A stretch of 64,000 nucleotides of DNA from Siphonodentalium dalli (Eukaryota; Mollusca; Scaphopoda; Gadilida; Siphonodentaliidae). The position numbers and the translations under genes were made by a program. The stretch covers positions 185,944,369 to 186,008,368 of the forward strand of contig CP136061.1 in assembly GCA_032622095.1 (NCBI GenBank), read 5' to 3'. Below the pieces are notes generated by a model. The model worked only from the letters and a program-made list of their open reading frames with translations. It was not told the DNA's origin and did no database searches. Below are positions 34,907 through 45,255 of this stretch, piece by piece; position 1 is the first letter of the stretch, and each line of letters begins with the position of its first letter.

Positions 34907-35618
34907 TTTTTTCGCCATTTTAAAATATGGAAAAAGAAACGAAAAGCTGGATACGATAAGTAAAACGCTACAAAATAAATACACAAGTTCATTGTGTCAA
35001 CTTCACGAATAAAATCAATAATAATCAAATGGAATTTATAACATTGTTGAAATAAATGTTGTCAACTTAGCTCTACGAGTAGAAAAGGAAGAATGCCCAG
35101 CCCACCGCAAAATGGAGATCATGAAGAATAATACACCACCTATTGGGATTACCATGGAGTCATGAACCATGAATAAACGAATGTACCATAAAATTTTCGT
35201 ACCGTTTTCAATGGCAGGTTTGCTACCATTTTCTACTGAGAATAGGAATATACCATATAGTTTAGTATATGGTATATTCCTATTCTCAGTAGAAAATGGT
35301 AGCAAACCTGCCATTGAAAACGGTACGAAAATTTTATGGTACATTCGTTTATTCATGGTTCATGACTCCATGGTAATCCCAATAGGTGGTGTATTATTCT
35401 TCATGATCTCCATTTTGCGGTGGGCTGGGCATTCTTACTTTTCTACTCGTAGAGCTAAGTTGACAACATTTATTTCAACAATGTTATAAATTCCATTTGA
35501 TTATTATTGATTTTATTCGTGAAGTTGACACAATGAACTTGTGTATTTATTTTGTAGCGTTTTACTTATCGTATCCAGCTTTTCGTTTCTTTTTCCATAT
35601 TTTAAAATGGCGAAAAAA
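34907..35618. repeat. Near-perfect palindrome, 2 x 353 bp, 6-bp spacer
   Basis: Left arm 34907-35259 and right arm 35266-35618 are reverse complements with no indel and one mismatch that I can find (AAAAGGAAG versus its partner from TTACTTTT). The spacer is GTTTAG. The flanks are unrelated to each other. Long open frames here are mirror images and not genes. Confidence 0.95.
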
Positions 35619-36252
35619 AATTCCCCGCCACGAATTCGGAGAAATAAAAAAAATTTGAGAGCCTTTTCGATAATGATTAAAGACGGACATCACTTATTTA
35701 TGGCGATAAATCTATTGCATAATTGTTCGATTTCTTCTGTTGTAAGTACGGCACGTATGCCAAGTGCTACTGCTAACGTTAGCACAAAATTTGGAGACTT
35801 AATTCTAAACTTGCTCGTGGCGTGCCATTCAAATTATTTCGACACAATGATCGTTCTCGTCTTAAGTTGACGTGAGCAATATTTAGCTTTTGTGCCATAG
35901 TAGACAAGTATACATTGCACTTATTACACTTATCAACTCGATAAAATATTGTGTCCATGTTAATTGGTAATGATATTTGCATCAAGTTAATTGTTTACAT
36001 GCAAAGCTTATGACCACAGGCAATACCAATGGTCTACCGTCTTATCAACATCACATGTGTATCTGAGGGATTTTTAGCGCAAAAAGGACGGGAGCTGACA
36101 CTTACAATCACTCTCAATCCTCGCTCGGGACAAGGATTGCTGTGCCATTGTAAGTCCAGGTACATCTCCTTCATCGCAGATCCCCGTAGGTTTCCGCTAC
36201 TGAGTATGCATTGCATGGTTAATATCATGTGCTTTCGGAAGTTCTTGCGCCC
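35619..36252. other. No gene seen
   Basis: Dynein intron beyond the palindrome. One open frame continues out of the right arm to 35870 but matches nothing I recognise. Confidence 0.35.
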
Positions 36253-36409
36253 TTAACCCTTTCATGACTGAAAGTTTGCGAAAATCTATGGCAATGCATT
36301 CTCTTATTATATGCGAGTCACCCATAGGGCGCCTCGCATATATAAGAGAACACACTGGCACAGGGTCTTTAATGCTGCAACAGCGCAGCTCCCGTCATGA
36401 AAGGGTTAA
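36253..36409. mobile_element. TTAA-flanked MITE, CCCTTTCATGACTG family, complete
   Basis: TTAACCCTTTCATGACTG to CGTCATGAAAGGGTTAA with one central hairpin around CTCTTATTATATGCGAG / CTCGCATATATAAGAG. Only 157 bp, and it lies 94 bp from a dynein exon. Confidence 0.92.
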
Positions 36410-36502
36410 ACAAGCGAATGACTATAATTTTGATTCAATATACTCCAGTCAGGGAAGAGTTTATAACATACAAATCATTGTTCATTAATCAATATAACAT
36501 AC

Positions 36503-36640
36503 CTCAAAATCGTAACCCAGCTTGTCAATAGGAATGACATATTTCCGAGCATAATTCTGCATAGCACCTGTCAAGAAGGCTTGTGTGAAGAAAAACCCAG
36601 ATATCCAAAAGAGGTCTGGTTTTCCTTGTTCATACCATTT
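36503..36640 (-). CDS. DNAH12: Dynein heavy chain exon ([22 protein letters not shown])
   Basis: 46 codons, phase 0 at both ends. [20 protein letters not shown] is one of the best conserved dynein C-terminal blocks, followed by [16 protein letters not shown]. Acceptor TTCCACAG, donor GTATGTTAT. It joins FLQ of exon 41393-41189 to FLAVDTV of exon 22132-22041. Confidence 0.95.
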
Positions 36641-36766
36641 CTGTGGAAGACAAAAAATATACTGTAAAATCATAGTTGAACGCATGGTTTGATGTAGAGT
36701 TTCCTAATCACTCAGCTGAATCACTATTTTTTTTCTCAACTCTTTGGGGTATATAATAAATACAAG

Positions 36767-37070
36767 CCTGGATTAAATTTTTGGGGCTATCTGACACATG
36801 TCAGGTACTAACAGGAGCCTGTCTGACATTTATATAAAACCCCATGAGTTTAACACTTCCTGACAAATATTGCATTTATTTTCCAAGTTCATTGCTTGTG
36901 ATAAGTGTGCCAATCAAACTGATGACCAAATATATATTGCTGACAAATATAAAACATGTTTGTGGTTAAGCTCACAAAACTAGTGTCAGACATAATGTCA
37001 GGCTCATTAAACGAACGGACATTGGACTGTTTTGCATCGGACAGTCTGATGTCCGGCGGTTAAATCCAGG
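36767..37070. mobile_element. Candidate MITE with CCTGGATT ends
   Basis: CCTGGATTAAATTTTTGG at the left against AAATCCAGG at the right (inverted), both followed inward by GTCAGAC-like motifs. Decayed. Confidence 0.35.
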
Positions 37071-37099
37071 TGTGAATATAAATGCATACCATGGTAGAT

Positions 37100-38348
37100 A
37101 GTTTTTGCAGTAAGATGACAAAATGCCAAAGTTTCAACCAGCATTCAACCAGCATTCAATCATGGGCAACTTGCACAGAAAGGGAGAATGGCGCTTTTTG
37201 CATTAAGGAGTCGCCTACCCCTCTCAGAAGTGAATGCGGAAATCAATCTGAAACTATTCAATTCATTAATTAAGCACATAATTCCATACGGAGCCGAAGT
37301 CTGGGGCGTGCTAACACTTAACGTCCAACTCGGGGATCTTTATGACAACAATCTAAGCAGTAAATTAGCGCTCCAATTCTGTAAACAAACACTGAGAATT
37401 AACCGCCATAGTTCAAACATCGCCACACGTGGTGAATTAGGATCGTATCCAATTGATATATTCATCATAATTCACACGGTCCGATTTTGGCTACATATTC
37501 TTGAATTGGACGATGATGCTATTGCATATAAATGTTATATGGATTCTTTCTGGGGACATAACTCGCTTTGGATGGAACGATTTAAGTCAATCATGAATCA
37601 CATTGGATTCGCCCATGTTTGGGAAAATCAGTCAACTACCAAAAACGCATCTCTAGTCTATTAAATAAAGACAAAACTAGAGGCAATGTACCGTCAGTGG
37701 TGGTCATCCAGACTTGAAACCTATGGAAAACTTGATTTCTATCGGAAATTCAAGCGTGAGTTTAAGTTTGAGAACTATCTTCTCTCCCCAAATACCACAG
37801 ATGAGCTAATGGCGCTTACCCGGCTCAGGATAAGCGCTCACTCATTGTTGATAGAAACTGATAGGCATAAACGTGACGTCAATGGCAAAGCGCCTGCCAG
37901 AAATCTTCGAAAATGCCCTACGTGCAATGCAGAAACAGAGGATGAAGCACACTTCATCTTTCATTGCCCAACATATCGAACGTTAAGACGGGAATTATTT
38001 GAAAGCATCGCAAATATTAGTAGCATTGACTGCAATAACGTAACTGAAGAATATTTCCTTAACATTATCTTCCATTCATTCGATCACGACATCACGCAGA
38101 ATATCGTAAGGTATATATATACGGCATTCGAGCAACGAAAGAACTTAGTGTCTAATGCCAACCTCAAGCAGTAACGATTTACCCTATAAACTTACGTCAG
38201 TCGTATAGCCTTGGCGTACCACATTACAGTACGTAAATATTTGTTTTATTGTCTATGTGAAATGTTCATGTATATGTTTCATTTGTGTTTTATGTTAACC
38301 TTCAATGTTGATGTTGTGACAATAAAATCTTATCTTATCTTATCTTAT
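37100..38348 (+). mobile_element. 5'-truncated non-LTR retrotransposon (LINE)
   Basis: Carries the C-terminal end of a LINE ORF2, then a 3' UTR with AATAAA at 38321 and a TTATC-type microsatellite tail (38328-38348). A simple-repeat tail instead of poly-A is usual for several invertebrate LINE clades. The left edge is approximate. It is inserted in the dynein intron in antisense orientation. Confidence 0.8.
37161..38174 (+). pseudogene. LINE ORF2 C-terminal part with one in-frame stop
   Basis: A single reading frame holds MALFALRSRLPLSEVNAEIN, LIKHIIPYGAEVWG (end of the reverse-transcriptase thumb region), WWSSRLETYGKLDFYRKFK, then RLRISAHSLLIETDRHK and the zinc-knuckle-like CPTCNAETEDEAHFIFHCPT (C-x2-C...H-x4-C), which closes ORF2 in this type of LINE. 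A TAA at 37662-37664 interrupts the frame, which otherwise continues directly. Endonuclease and catalytic RT domains are absent (5' truncation). The clade (CR1/L2/Jockey-like) is not determined. Confidence 0.85.
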
Positions 38349-38487
38349 AAAAACTTTATGCAGGAGTATGAGACATTACAAAACTCAGTGTATTAACTAG
38401 CAATAAAATTTTGTATATAAAGAAATAGATTAAGGCTGAGAACAGCCAACATGGAGTAAAAACGTATACCTTAATCGACCTGAATTT

Positions 38488-40253
38488 TTTAGCTCAACTT
38501 TACTTGCCATGGCTTGGTATCCATCATCCGTGTATGCGTGTGTGTGTCCTTCAACAATTTCCTTTAGTACAGGCTACAGGTCATACCTTTGGTCAGATCA
38601 TTATGAAATTTTCATGGCTGTTGACATTGACATGTAGATTGGAACGAGTCATTTTGGGGTCTTTCGGCAAAAGAAAAACATGGTCGCCAGTGGCCATCTT
38701 GGATTTCAAAATGCAATCCATTAGCACGAGCTACAGGCCGTACAGTCGTCTGATCATCATGAAAGTTGTCAGGGATGTTGATATTGACATGTAGATGGGA
38801 ACGTGTCATTTTGGGTAATTCGGCCATAAAACATGGCCGCTGGCAGCCATCTTGGATTTTACTCTTTGCATGAGTAAATCCTTTGGTACTGGTTTCAGGT
38901 CGAACCTTTGGTCAGATCAACATGAAATTTATCATGGATGTTAACATTACATTGACATATAAATAGGAACGAATCATTTTGGGGTCATTCGGTCATAAAA
39001 CATGCCATCTTGGATTTTACTCTTTGTATGACTAAATCCTTTGGCACGGGCTGCAAGTCGTACCTTTGGTTGGATCATTATGAAATTTTTCATGGCTGTT
39101 GACATTGACATGTAGATGGGAACGAGTGATTTTGGGGTGAATCGACAAAAAATATGGCTGCCAGCGGCCATCTTGGATTTCAAAATTCAATCCATTAGCA
39201 CGGGCTACATGCCGGAATGTTCGTCTGATCATCATGATATTTGTCGTGGATGTTAATATTGACATGTAGATGGGAACGAGTCATTTTTGGGTCATTTGGC
39301 CATAAAACATGGCCACCGGCAGCCATCTTGGATTTTACTCTTTGCATGACTAAATCCTTAGGCACGGGCTTCAAGGCTTTGGTCGGATCATTATGAAATT
39401 TCTCATGATAGCTGTTGACATTGACATGTAGATGGGAACGAGTGATTTTGGGGTCATTCAGCAAAAAAAATTGGCCACCAGTGGCCATCTTGGATTTCAA
39501 AATTCATTAGCACGGGCTAAAGGCCGGAGTGTTCGTCTGATCATCATGAAATTTGTCGTGGTTATTAATATTGACATGTAGATGGGAACGGGTCATTTTG
39601 GAGTCATTCGGCCATAAAACATGGCCGCTGGCAGCCATCTTGACTAAATCCTTGAGCAAAACCTACAGACCACATCCCACATCTGATCATCACAAACTTA
39701 ATATGGATCATCTGGGTGACATCTAGATGGGAGCCATCAAAATTTTCTGAATTTGAAAAACATGACAGCCAGTGCCCATCTTGGATTTTACTCTTTCTAT
39801 GACAAAATCCTTTGGTACACCCTACAGATGACACCCTACTTGTCCGATCGTCACTAAACTTCACATGGATCATCGAGATGACCACAAGATGGGAGTAATC
39901 TCATTTTTTCGAATTTCATTAAAAAACATGGCAGCGGCAGCCATTTTGGATTTTACTCTTTGCATTACTAAATCCTTTAGCACAATCTACAGTCCACTTC
40001 CCTAATCTGATGATCACCAAACTTCATATTGATCTTGATATTGATCTAATATATGGGAGCTATCAAATGTTTTTGAATTTCATTGAAAAAAATGGCCACC
40101 AGTGGCCATCTTGGATTTAACTTTATATATATCTCTTCATGTTGATATCTAGTATTACTTATACATTTCAACTTTCTGCATTCCTAATCGCTCCACTGAC
40201 TGTAACACATGAAATTATCCCCTCTCAAAGTTGAGCTACAGTGTCATTGACAC
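38488..40253. mobile_element. AGCTCAAC-family element, longest copy
   Basis: Starts TTTAGCTCAACTTTACTTGC and ends GAGCTACAGTGTCATTGACAC, whose outermost 13 bases are a small palindrome. About ten internal units of roughly 155 bp alternate between type A (CCATCTTGGATTTCAAAATTC, TCGTCTGATCATCATG) and type B (CCATCTTGGATTTTACTC, GGTCGGATCATTATG), forming a ~310-bp higher-order unit. Non-coding. Lies in a dynein intron. Confidence 0.75.
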
Positions 40254-40697
40254 TTTCATTGCAATTATGTTCTCATAAATAATGTTTGCATTTATATAGT
40301 CATTCCACAGTAAATTAGTGTCAATGCACTTTACAACATTACTACCCTGGTATGGATCACCAATCTTCGCTTACGAGAAAGCAATCCAAGCTGATAATAA
40401 GCACATCATGATTAGCATATTGAAAACATTCATTGACTCCCAAACAGGTATTTGGTTAACTGGTGAGTCTCCCTTAACAACTGTAGTATTAAGCATTTTC
40501 AGTTTCGTGCAAAGAACCGTAATATTTTTTGAGAGAAGTTCAGCTTGTTACAAGTAAACAAATTACTTATTCCAGCCTCAATGCAAACTTTGGAGAACAT
40601 CGCTTTTTTCTGACGGTAATATTTTAACCACAATTGATTAACTGTCCATTGATATCAATTAGCGACTTTCAATGGCACTTTCTGGGTATGATTGCTA

Positions 40698-40887
40698 TTA
40701 ACCCTTTGAGTGCCAGGTCCGATTTTTGTATCAACCCATATACCCTGTGCCAATGCATTCTCTTATATATGCGAGTCGACCATAGGTCGCCTCGCATATA
40801 TAAGAGAATGCATTGGCCTAACAATTTTTTTTCATCATTTGTTATTATTTTTTACAATTTTTTACAATTTTAATATTTTTTTTTAAA

Positions 40888-40918
<31 letters not shown>

Positions 40919-40993
40919 TTATTTTTTTAGGGCCGATTTTACAGACCGTAAATTAGGGCCGATGAGATCGGCCCCTGGCACTGAAAGGGTTAA
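40698..40993. mobile_element. TTAA-flanked MITE, CCCTTTGAGTGCC family, complete
   Basis: TTAACCCTTTGAGTGCCAGG at the left, CTGGCACTGAAAGGGTTAA at the right, central GCCAATGCATTCTCTTATAT hairpin, subterminal GGGCCGATGAGATCGGCCC. A long A-run lies at about 40893-40918. Confidence 0.9.
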
Positions 40994-41188
40994 GTCGGTA
41001 CGTCAATGTAAATCATGCACACATTTGTCATTTGTCATTTTTGGCAAATAAATTGTTTTCTTGCCATTGCAAATTTGGCAAACAGCAGTCCGAACCTGCT
41101 TCACACCGTGATGTTATGAATGAAGCACACTATAACCACTGAACCACCATGCATCAACAGTTCCTAAAATATCTAAGATTATTCTAAC

Positions 41189-41393
41189 CTGTAAGAAATT
41201 GAGCCTTTCTAAGAAATCGTTGACGTAGCTTCCGAGTGGTTTGAGTGATGGATATGATCTCTTTGCCCACATTTCAGGCTGTCGACCAATGAGCAAACTG
41301 CTTGCTAGGGATTCGAGATCTGCTGACATCACCACCAATCCTTTGATAGCCTTCTGTAGATTGATAATACTGGTCCTTATGATAGATAGCAGT
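41189..41393 (-). CDS. DNAH12: Dynein heavy chain exon (SYPSLKPLGSY)
   Basis: One base plus 68 codons. INLQKAIKGLVVMSADLE, then RQPEMWAKRSYPSLKPLGSY and VNDFLERLNFLQ are dynein C-terminal region motifs. Acceptor TACATTTTCAG, donor GTTAGAATA. The first base completes AG from exon 42883-42780 (FNR). The phase matches both neighbours. Confidence 0.95.
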
Positions 41394-41489
41394 CTGAAAA
41401 TGTAAATTATAGCATTCAATCTGTTTTCCATAAATGTGTTCAATGTGTAAAGTACTGAGAAGGGTTTTAAATGTAATAGATATGCTGTG

Positions 41490-41704
41490 TTAACCCTTTC
41501 TATACTGGATTATAATGGATTCTCCCATTCAGTTATAAAAGTATGCATTGGACTGATCTATTATTCATTTGGAAGGATGTCAGGGTAATAAAAGTAGACA
41601 ACAAACAGACAGATTCATATTCTTTGGTGGGAAATGTTAAGATAATAAGGTCATTCGTTTAACTATACTACTCGTCAGTGAGTATTTAGTATAGAAAGGG
41701 ATAA
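41490..41704. mobile_element. TTAA-type MITE, CCCTTTCTATAC family
   Basis: TTAACCCTTTCTATACTGGA through CAGTTATAAAAGTATGCATTG to GAGTATTTAGTATAGAAAGGG. The right TTAA is mutated to ATAA. Confidence 0.75.
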
Positions 41705-41740
41705 TCTTATAACTGATCCTAGACAGAGGCTATTTTGAGG

Positions 41741-41827
41741 GAATCTCCAGGGACATCTAACTCTGGAGAATCTCCAGGGACATCTAACTCTGGAGAATCT
41801 CCAGGGACATCTAACTCTGGAGAATCT
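41741..41827. repeat. 3.2 copies of a 27-bp tandem repeat
   Basis: Identical units GAATCTCCAGGGACATCTAA plus CTCTGGA. Each unit is itself partly self-complementary (TCTCCAG...CTCTGGAGA). Confidence 0.93.
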
Positions 41828-41862
41828 ATCTTTCAGACACAGTAAATTTTGAGTGTTTGAAA

Positions 41863-41965
41863 TTAACCCTTTCATTACAAAATTCTCATTGACAAATAGA
41901 TCCATTAGGAAATTTTCAGATAATACATCCAACAAACGGCCATATTTCCCACCAAGAATAGCAAT
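41863..41965. mobile_element. Fragment of the CCCTTTCTATAC family
   Basis: TTAACCCTTTCATTACAAAAT, then CTCATTGACAAATAGATCCA and TTCAGATAATACATCCAACAAA. It stops at the hairpin region. Confidence 0.55.
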
Positions 41966-42779
41966 CCAATAACAACTGACTGCTATTGAACTGAGTTAGT
42001 TATGTATGTACAAAGGATTGTCATAGCATACAAATTGATACAACATGAAATTTGTACCTCCTTATGAACCTATAGCAGCAAAGATGTTAAACCCACACAA
42101 TATTATTTCAATGTACTTGTATGATTTGTATACATATGAAAGCCTTTGTTCTTTTTAAAGACATATTATGGACTTGTTCGGGTGCATGAAACTGATAATT
42201 AGTTAGTATTCAGGCGCTATGCCAGCTGGCGGAATGTTGATTTCTACTAACATCGCCGAAAATCATATTCAATTCGACCGTACTACTCCATAGAAAACAT
42301 CATCTGAAATATGTCCAATTGTAAATATTGACTTCTCGATTCGGGACGCAACTATCGGCGATAAACAAACGAAAACGATTTCGCCATCGAGAGTCACTGC
42401 ATTTAATTGATATATAAGAATGACGGTGTGTGTTGTCAATTTGGATATAATATTTGTAAAAATGACTACCGTGAGCAAGATTATGCTCCTTTTCTATTTG
42501 ATCATCCCACCGGAGTGTTTCACATCACTTTAATTTGCGCATTTCGCCCTAAAATTTTTCCAAGAACATGACCAGTTATGTATTTTTGATGTCAGAAAAT
42601 AAACAATTTTGAATCTGATTACAGTGCAACTGTGAAATGTTACATTTCTAGGGCTTGGGTAGCTTTGAGACAGCAGAACTATGAACTAGTAATATAAACA
42701 GTTCAAATATGTACATTTTAGTGAATTACAAGTGGTGAAATGTTCTTTCAATTATAATTTAACAATGCAATACTATTAC

Positions 42780-42883
42780 CTGTTGAATCTTTCCATTTCC
42801 TGAACCAATACTGTATTCATGCTCTCTTCATAAACGACAGGGTACGTCTTGAGGGCTAACTCAAGGTCAAAGTCAGCTGGAAG
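42780..42883 (-). CDS. DNAH12: Dynein heavy chain exon ([17 protein letters not shown])
   Basis: 34 codons plus [18 protein letters not shown], then [18 protein letters not shown], a near-invariant block of axonemal heavy chains. Acceptor CGTTATTCAACAG, donor GTAATAGTA. It follows ILKK of exon 44075-43896 in phase 0. Confidence 0.95.
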
Positions 42884-43594
42884 CTGTTGAATAACGGGAA
42901 ACTTCATTAGACTCAGTTTATTCAAAGTCGGCAGCATATTAACAGACATACAGAGTATAAGATATTCATAAGTAATGCAATATTTGTTTTGTTGTCACCA
43001 AACAATATTCTATTTTAGGTAGAGGAATAAAGATCTTATTGGCATGTTGGTTGTATTCAAATGATATCTTAATCTTGATATAGTCAAATATTTTTTTCAT
43101 TTGTTATTTTTATTACATATCAAAACAGAGGTCTCACTACTTATTTTTAGGAAAGGGAAGAAAAATTATGTTCAGATTGAAGTTATTTTCTTCAATTCAA
43201 TTCAATTAGTTTATTCTCTTAAATCTCATATTCTACAATTTCATGAGTATTAAAACACAACATTCACAAATGAGAATAGGAGAACATTGTTATATTCAAT
43301 ATCTACAATAGCGTTATGAACACAGATCCAAGATCGTATATGATAAGTCATAAAGCTTGGTAAACAGGATAGAATCATCTGATCGAAGCTGGTGTCACGG
43401 TACCTTATGTAGTATTGCCTGCTCGGCAGAGACAATCAAACAGATCAAATCACGGCTTCGGAAAAGTTTCTAAATTTCATCATGTGAGTTATATGGAGTA
43501 CATGGCATTAAAATCATGTTCGGCATTGCTCTTTCATATCTCTGCTATTATCATTGATATTCTGTAAGATCTCATCAATTAGAGCAATGCAATT

Positions 43595-43777
43595 AGCAAT
43601 GCCCTAAGTAATCGACCCCTTAACCAGAGCAGAATTATGGATAACTTTTCATGATTTAGTCAGAAATATGGCTTGTTACCATTCATTGGAAAGCTCTCAA
43701 TGAGAGCTTTCCGATGAATGGCAACAAGCCATATTTCTGACTAAATCCTGAGGGGTCGATTACTTAGGGCATTACTG
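43595..43777. mobile_element. TA-type palindromic MITE, arms unequal
   Basis: GCAATGCCCTAAGTAATCG...TGGAAAGCTCTCAATGAGAG...GAGGGGTCGATTACTTAGGG. The right arm lacks the segment between AAATCCTGA and GGGGTCGAT. It lies 118 bp from a dynein exon. Confidence 0.82.
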
Positions 43778-43895
43778 TAACATAACAAAAGAGGTAGGGC
43801 ATATAACAGCCAAAATAGTGAACAGCAAATGTAAAGTCGTAAACTATTGATAGTATTGATTCGCAAATCAATTTAAATATATATCGAATAGTTAC

Positions 43896-44075
43896 CTTCT
43901 TGAGAATATCAGCAGCTATGTCTGAGATATTTGTCTCCCCACCACTCGCTGCGCTTCCACCGCCTTGTGTTAATAATGCCGAGTCAAACAGAAGCTTTGT
44001 TTCTTGTAAATCCTTTGAGATATCTACATTATCGTGCATTCCAAATATCTCAGGTTGTTGTATCTGTGGCAAGTC
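43896..44075 (-). CDS. DNAH12: Dynein heavy chain exon (PEIFGMHDNVDISKD)
   Basis: 60 codons, phase 0 on both sides: DLPQIQQPEIFGMHDNVD, ISKDLQETKLLFDSALLTQG, a low-complexity GGGSAASGG linker, then ISDIAADILKK. The GMHDNVDISKD wording is one reason to prefer DNAH12 over DNAH7. Acceptor CTTTCTATAG, donor GTAACTATT. Confidence 0.94.
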
Positions 44076-44139
44076 CTATAGAAAGGATAATGAGCAAATA
44101 AGTTAATGTTTAATGTCTGTATGGACATAAATCTACCTT

Positions 44140-44465
44140 CAACCCTTTAGTTACTGAATGGATTCTCCCAGTCAATTCTAAAATTAAACATTGACCCTTT
44201 CTTTACTGAATGGAATCTCCCATTCAGATATCAAAGTATACATTTGAATGGTCAATTATTCATCTGGGATTCGTTCAGGAAATATAAGCAGATGACAGAC
44301 AGGAGAAATGATAATACAAGTGTAGAAGGATTCCTATTCATTCATCTTGATTCCATGACAGAAAGTGTTCAGATAATAAGTTCAACAAATGTTTGTTGAA
44401 CTTATTATCTGAACATGTCCTAAGGGAACTACTCATAAGTGAGAATTTAGTAAAGAAAGGGTTAA
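44140..44465. mobile_element. TTAA-type MITE, CCCTTTCTATAC family, duplicated left end
   Basis: Two successive left ends, CAACCCTTTAGTTACTGAATGG (44140) and GACCCTTTCTTTACTGAATGG (44192), precede one body and one right end AGTAAAGAAAGGGTTAA. The central hairpin ATAAGTTCAACAAA / TTTGTTGAACTTAT is nearly loopless. Confidence 0.78.
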
Positions 44466-44653
44466 CATGGTCAAATATGGATATTGACAGGCAGAGAAAC
44501 ATTTTTAATTCATTTGCAATAATGTTCAACTAATAAATTATAAAAAACACTGTTTGCTCAGCATACTACATTCATTGAGAAAGGATAAGGACACTGGCGG
44601 ACATAGATTAATCGTTTCATAACTGATTAGTAGGCTGCATATGAATCAATGTA

Positions 44654-44858
44654 CAGTAATGCCCTAAATAATCAACTCCTTTTAAAACCACATCAGAATT
44701 ATGGGTAATTTTTCAGGATTTAATCAGATTAGTAGGCTGCATATGAATCAAGTGAGAGCTTTCCGATGAATGGCAACAAGCCATATTTCCGACTAAATCC
44801 TGAAAAAATGCCCATAATTCTGCTGTGGTTAAGGAGTCGATTATTTAGGGCATTACTG
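44654..44858. mobile_element. TA MITE containing a copy of its own flank
   Basis: CAGTAATGCCCTAAATAATC to AGGGCATTACTG with TA flanks. The tip of the left arm is replaced by GATTAGTAGGCTGCATATGA plus ATCAA, a copy of the 25 bases that lie just outside the element at about 44626-44650. Confidence 0.88.
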
Positions 44859-44919
44859 TATATCAAGTAACTACTCATCAGTTATTAAACGATTAATTTT
44901 TGTCTGCCAAGGTCCTTAT

Positions 44920-45251
44920 CAGGGACCAGCCTAGAGGTTTAAAATTGGGAAAAGTCACTTCCCCTGTTTGGTTATTAGGGAGAAGCGGACTTTAATCAGG
45001 GAGATGTAACAATGGCTGAAGTTCAATTTACAATCCAATATCCCCCTTCTATGATCCAATAAGTATTATGTAATGCATGAGCCCATTTATAAAACCATTT
45101 AGAGTGAGTAACAACACCATTATATTCAGGAAATATGCTTTAAATATGCTGTTGGGACATATGCATACTGGTAAATGAGAAAAATCACTTCTCCCTGGGA
45201 CATATTTTAGGGAAAAGATGTCTCCATAGTCGCCCTCAATGCTGGTCCCTG
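44920..45251. mobile_element. CAGGGACCAGC-ended MITE
   Basis: CAGGGACCAGCCTAGAGG at the left, GCTGGTCCCTG at the right. A second copy, interrupted, is at 60657-61829. CAGGG termini suggest hAT. Confidence 0.75.
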
Positions 45252-45255
45252 GTCA

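Noticed and set aside
35036-35489. Paired 106-codon frames on opposite strands
   Set aside because: They are mirror images produced by the 353-bp palindrome.
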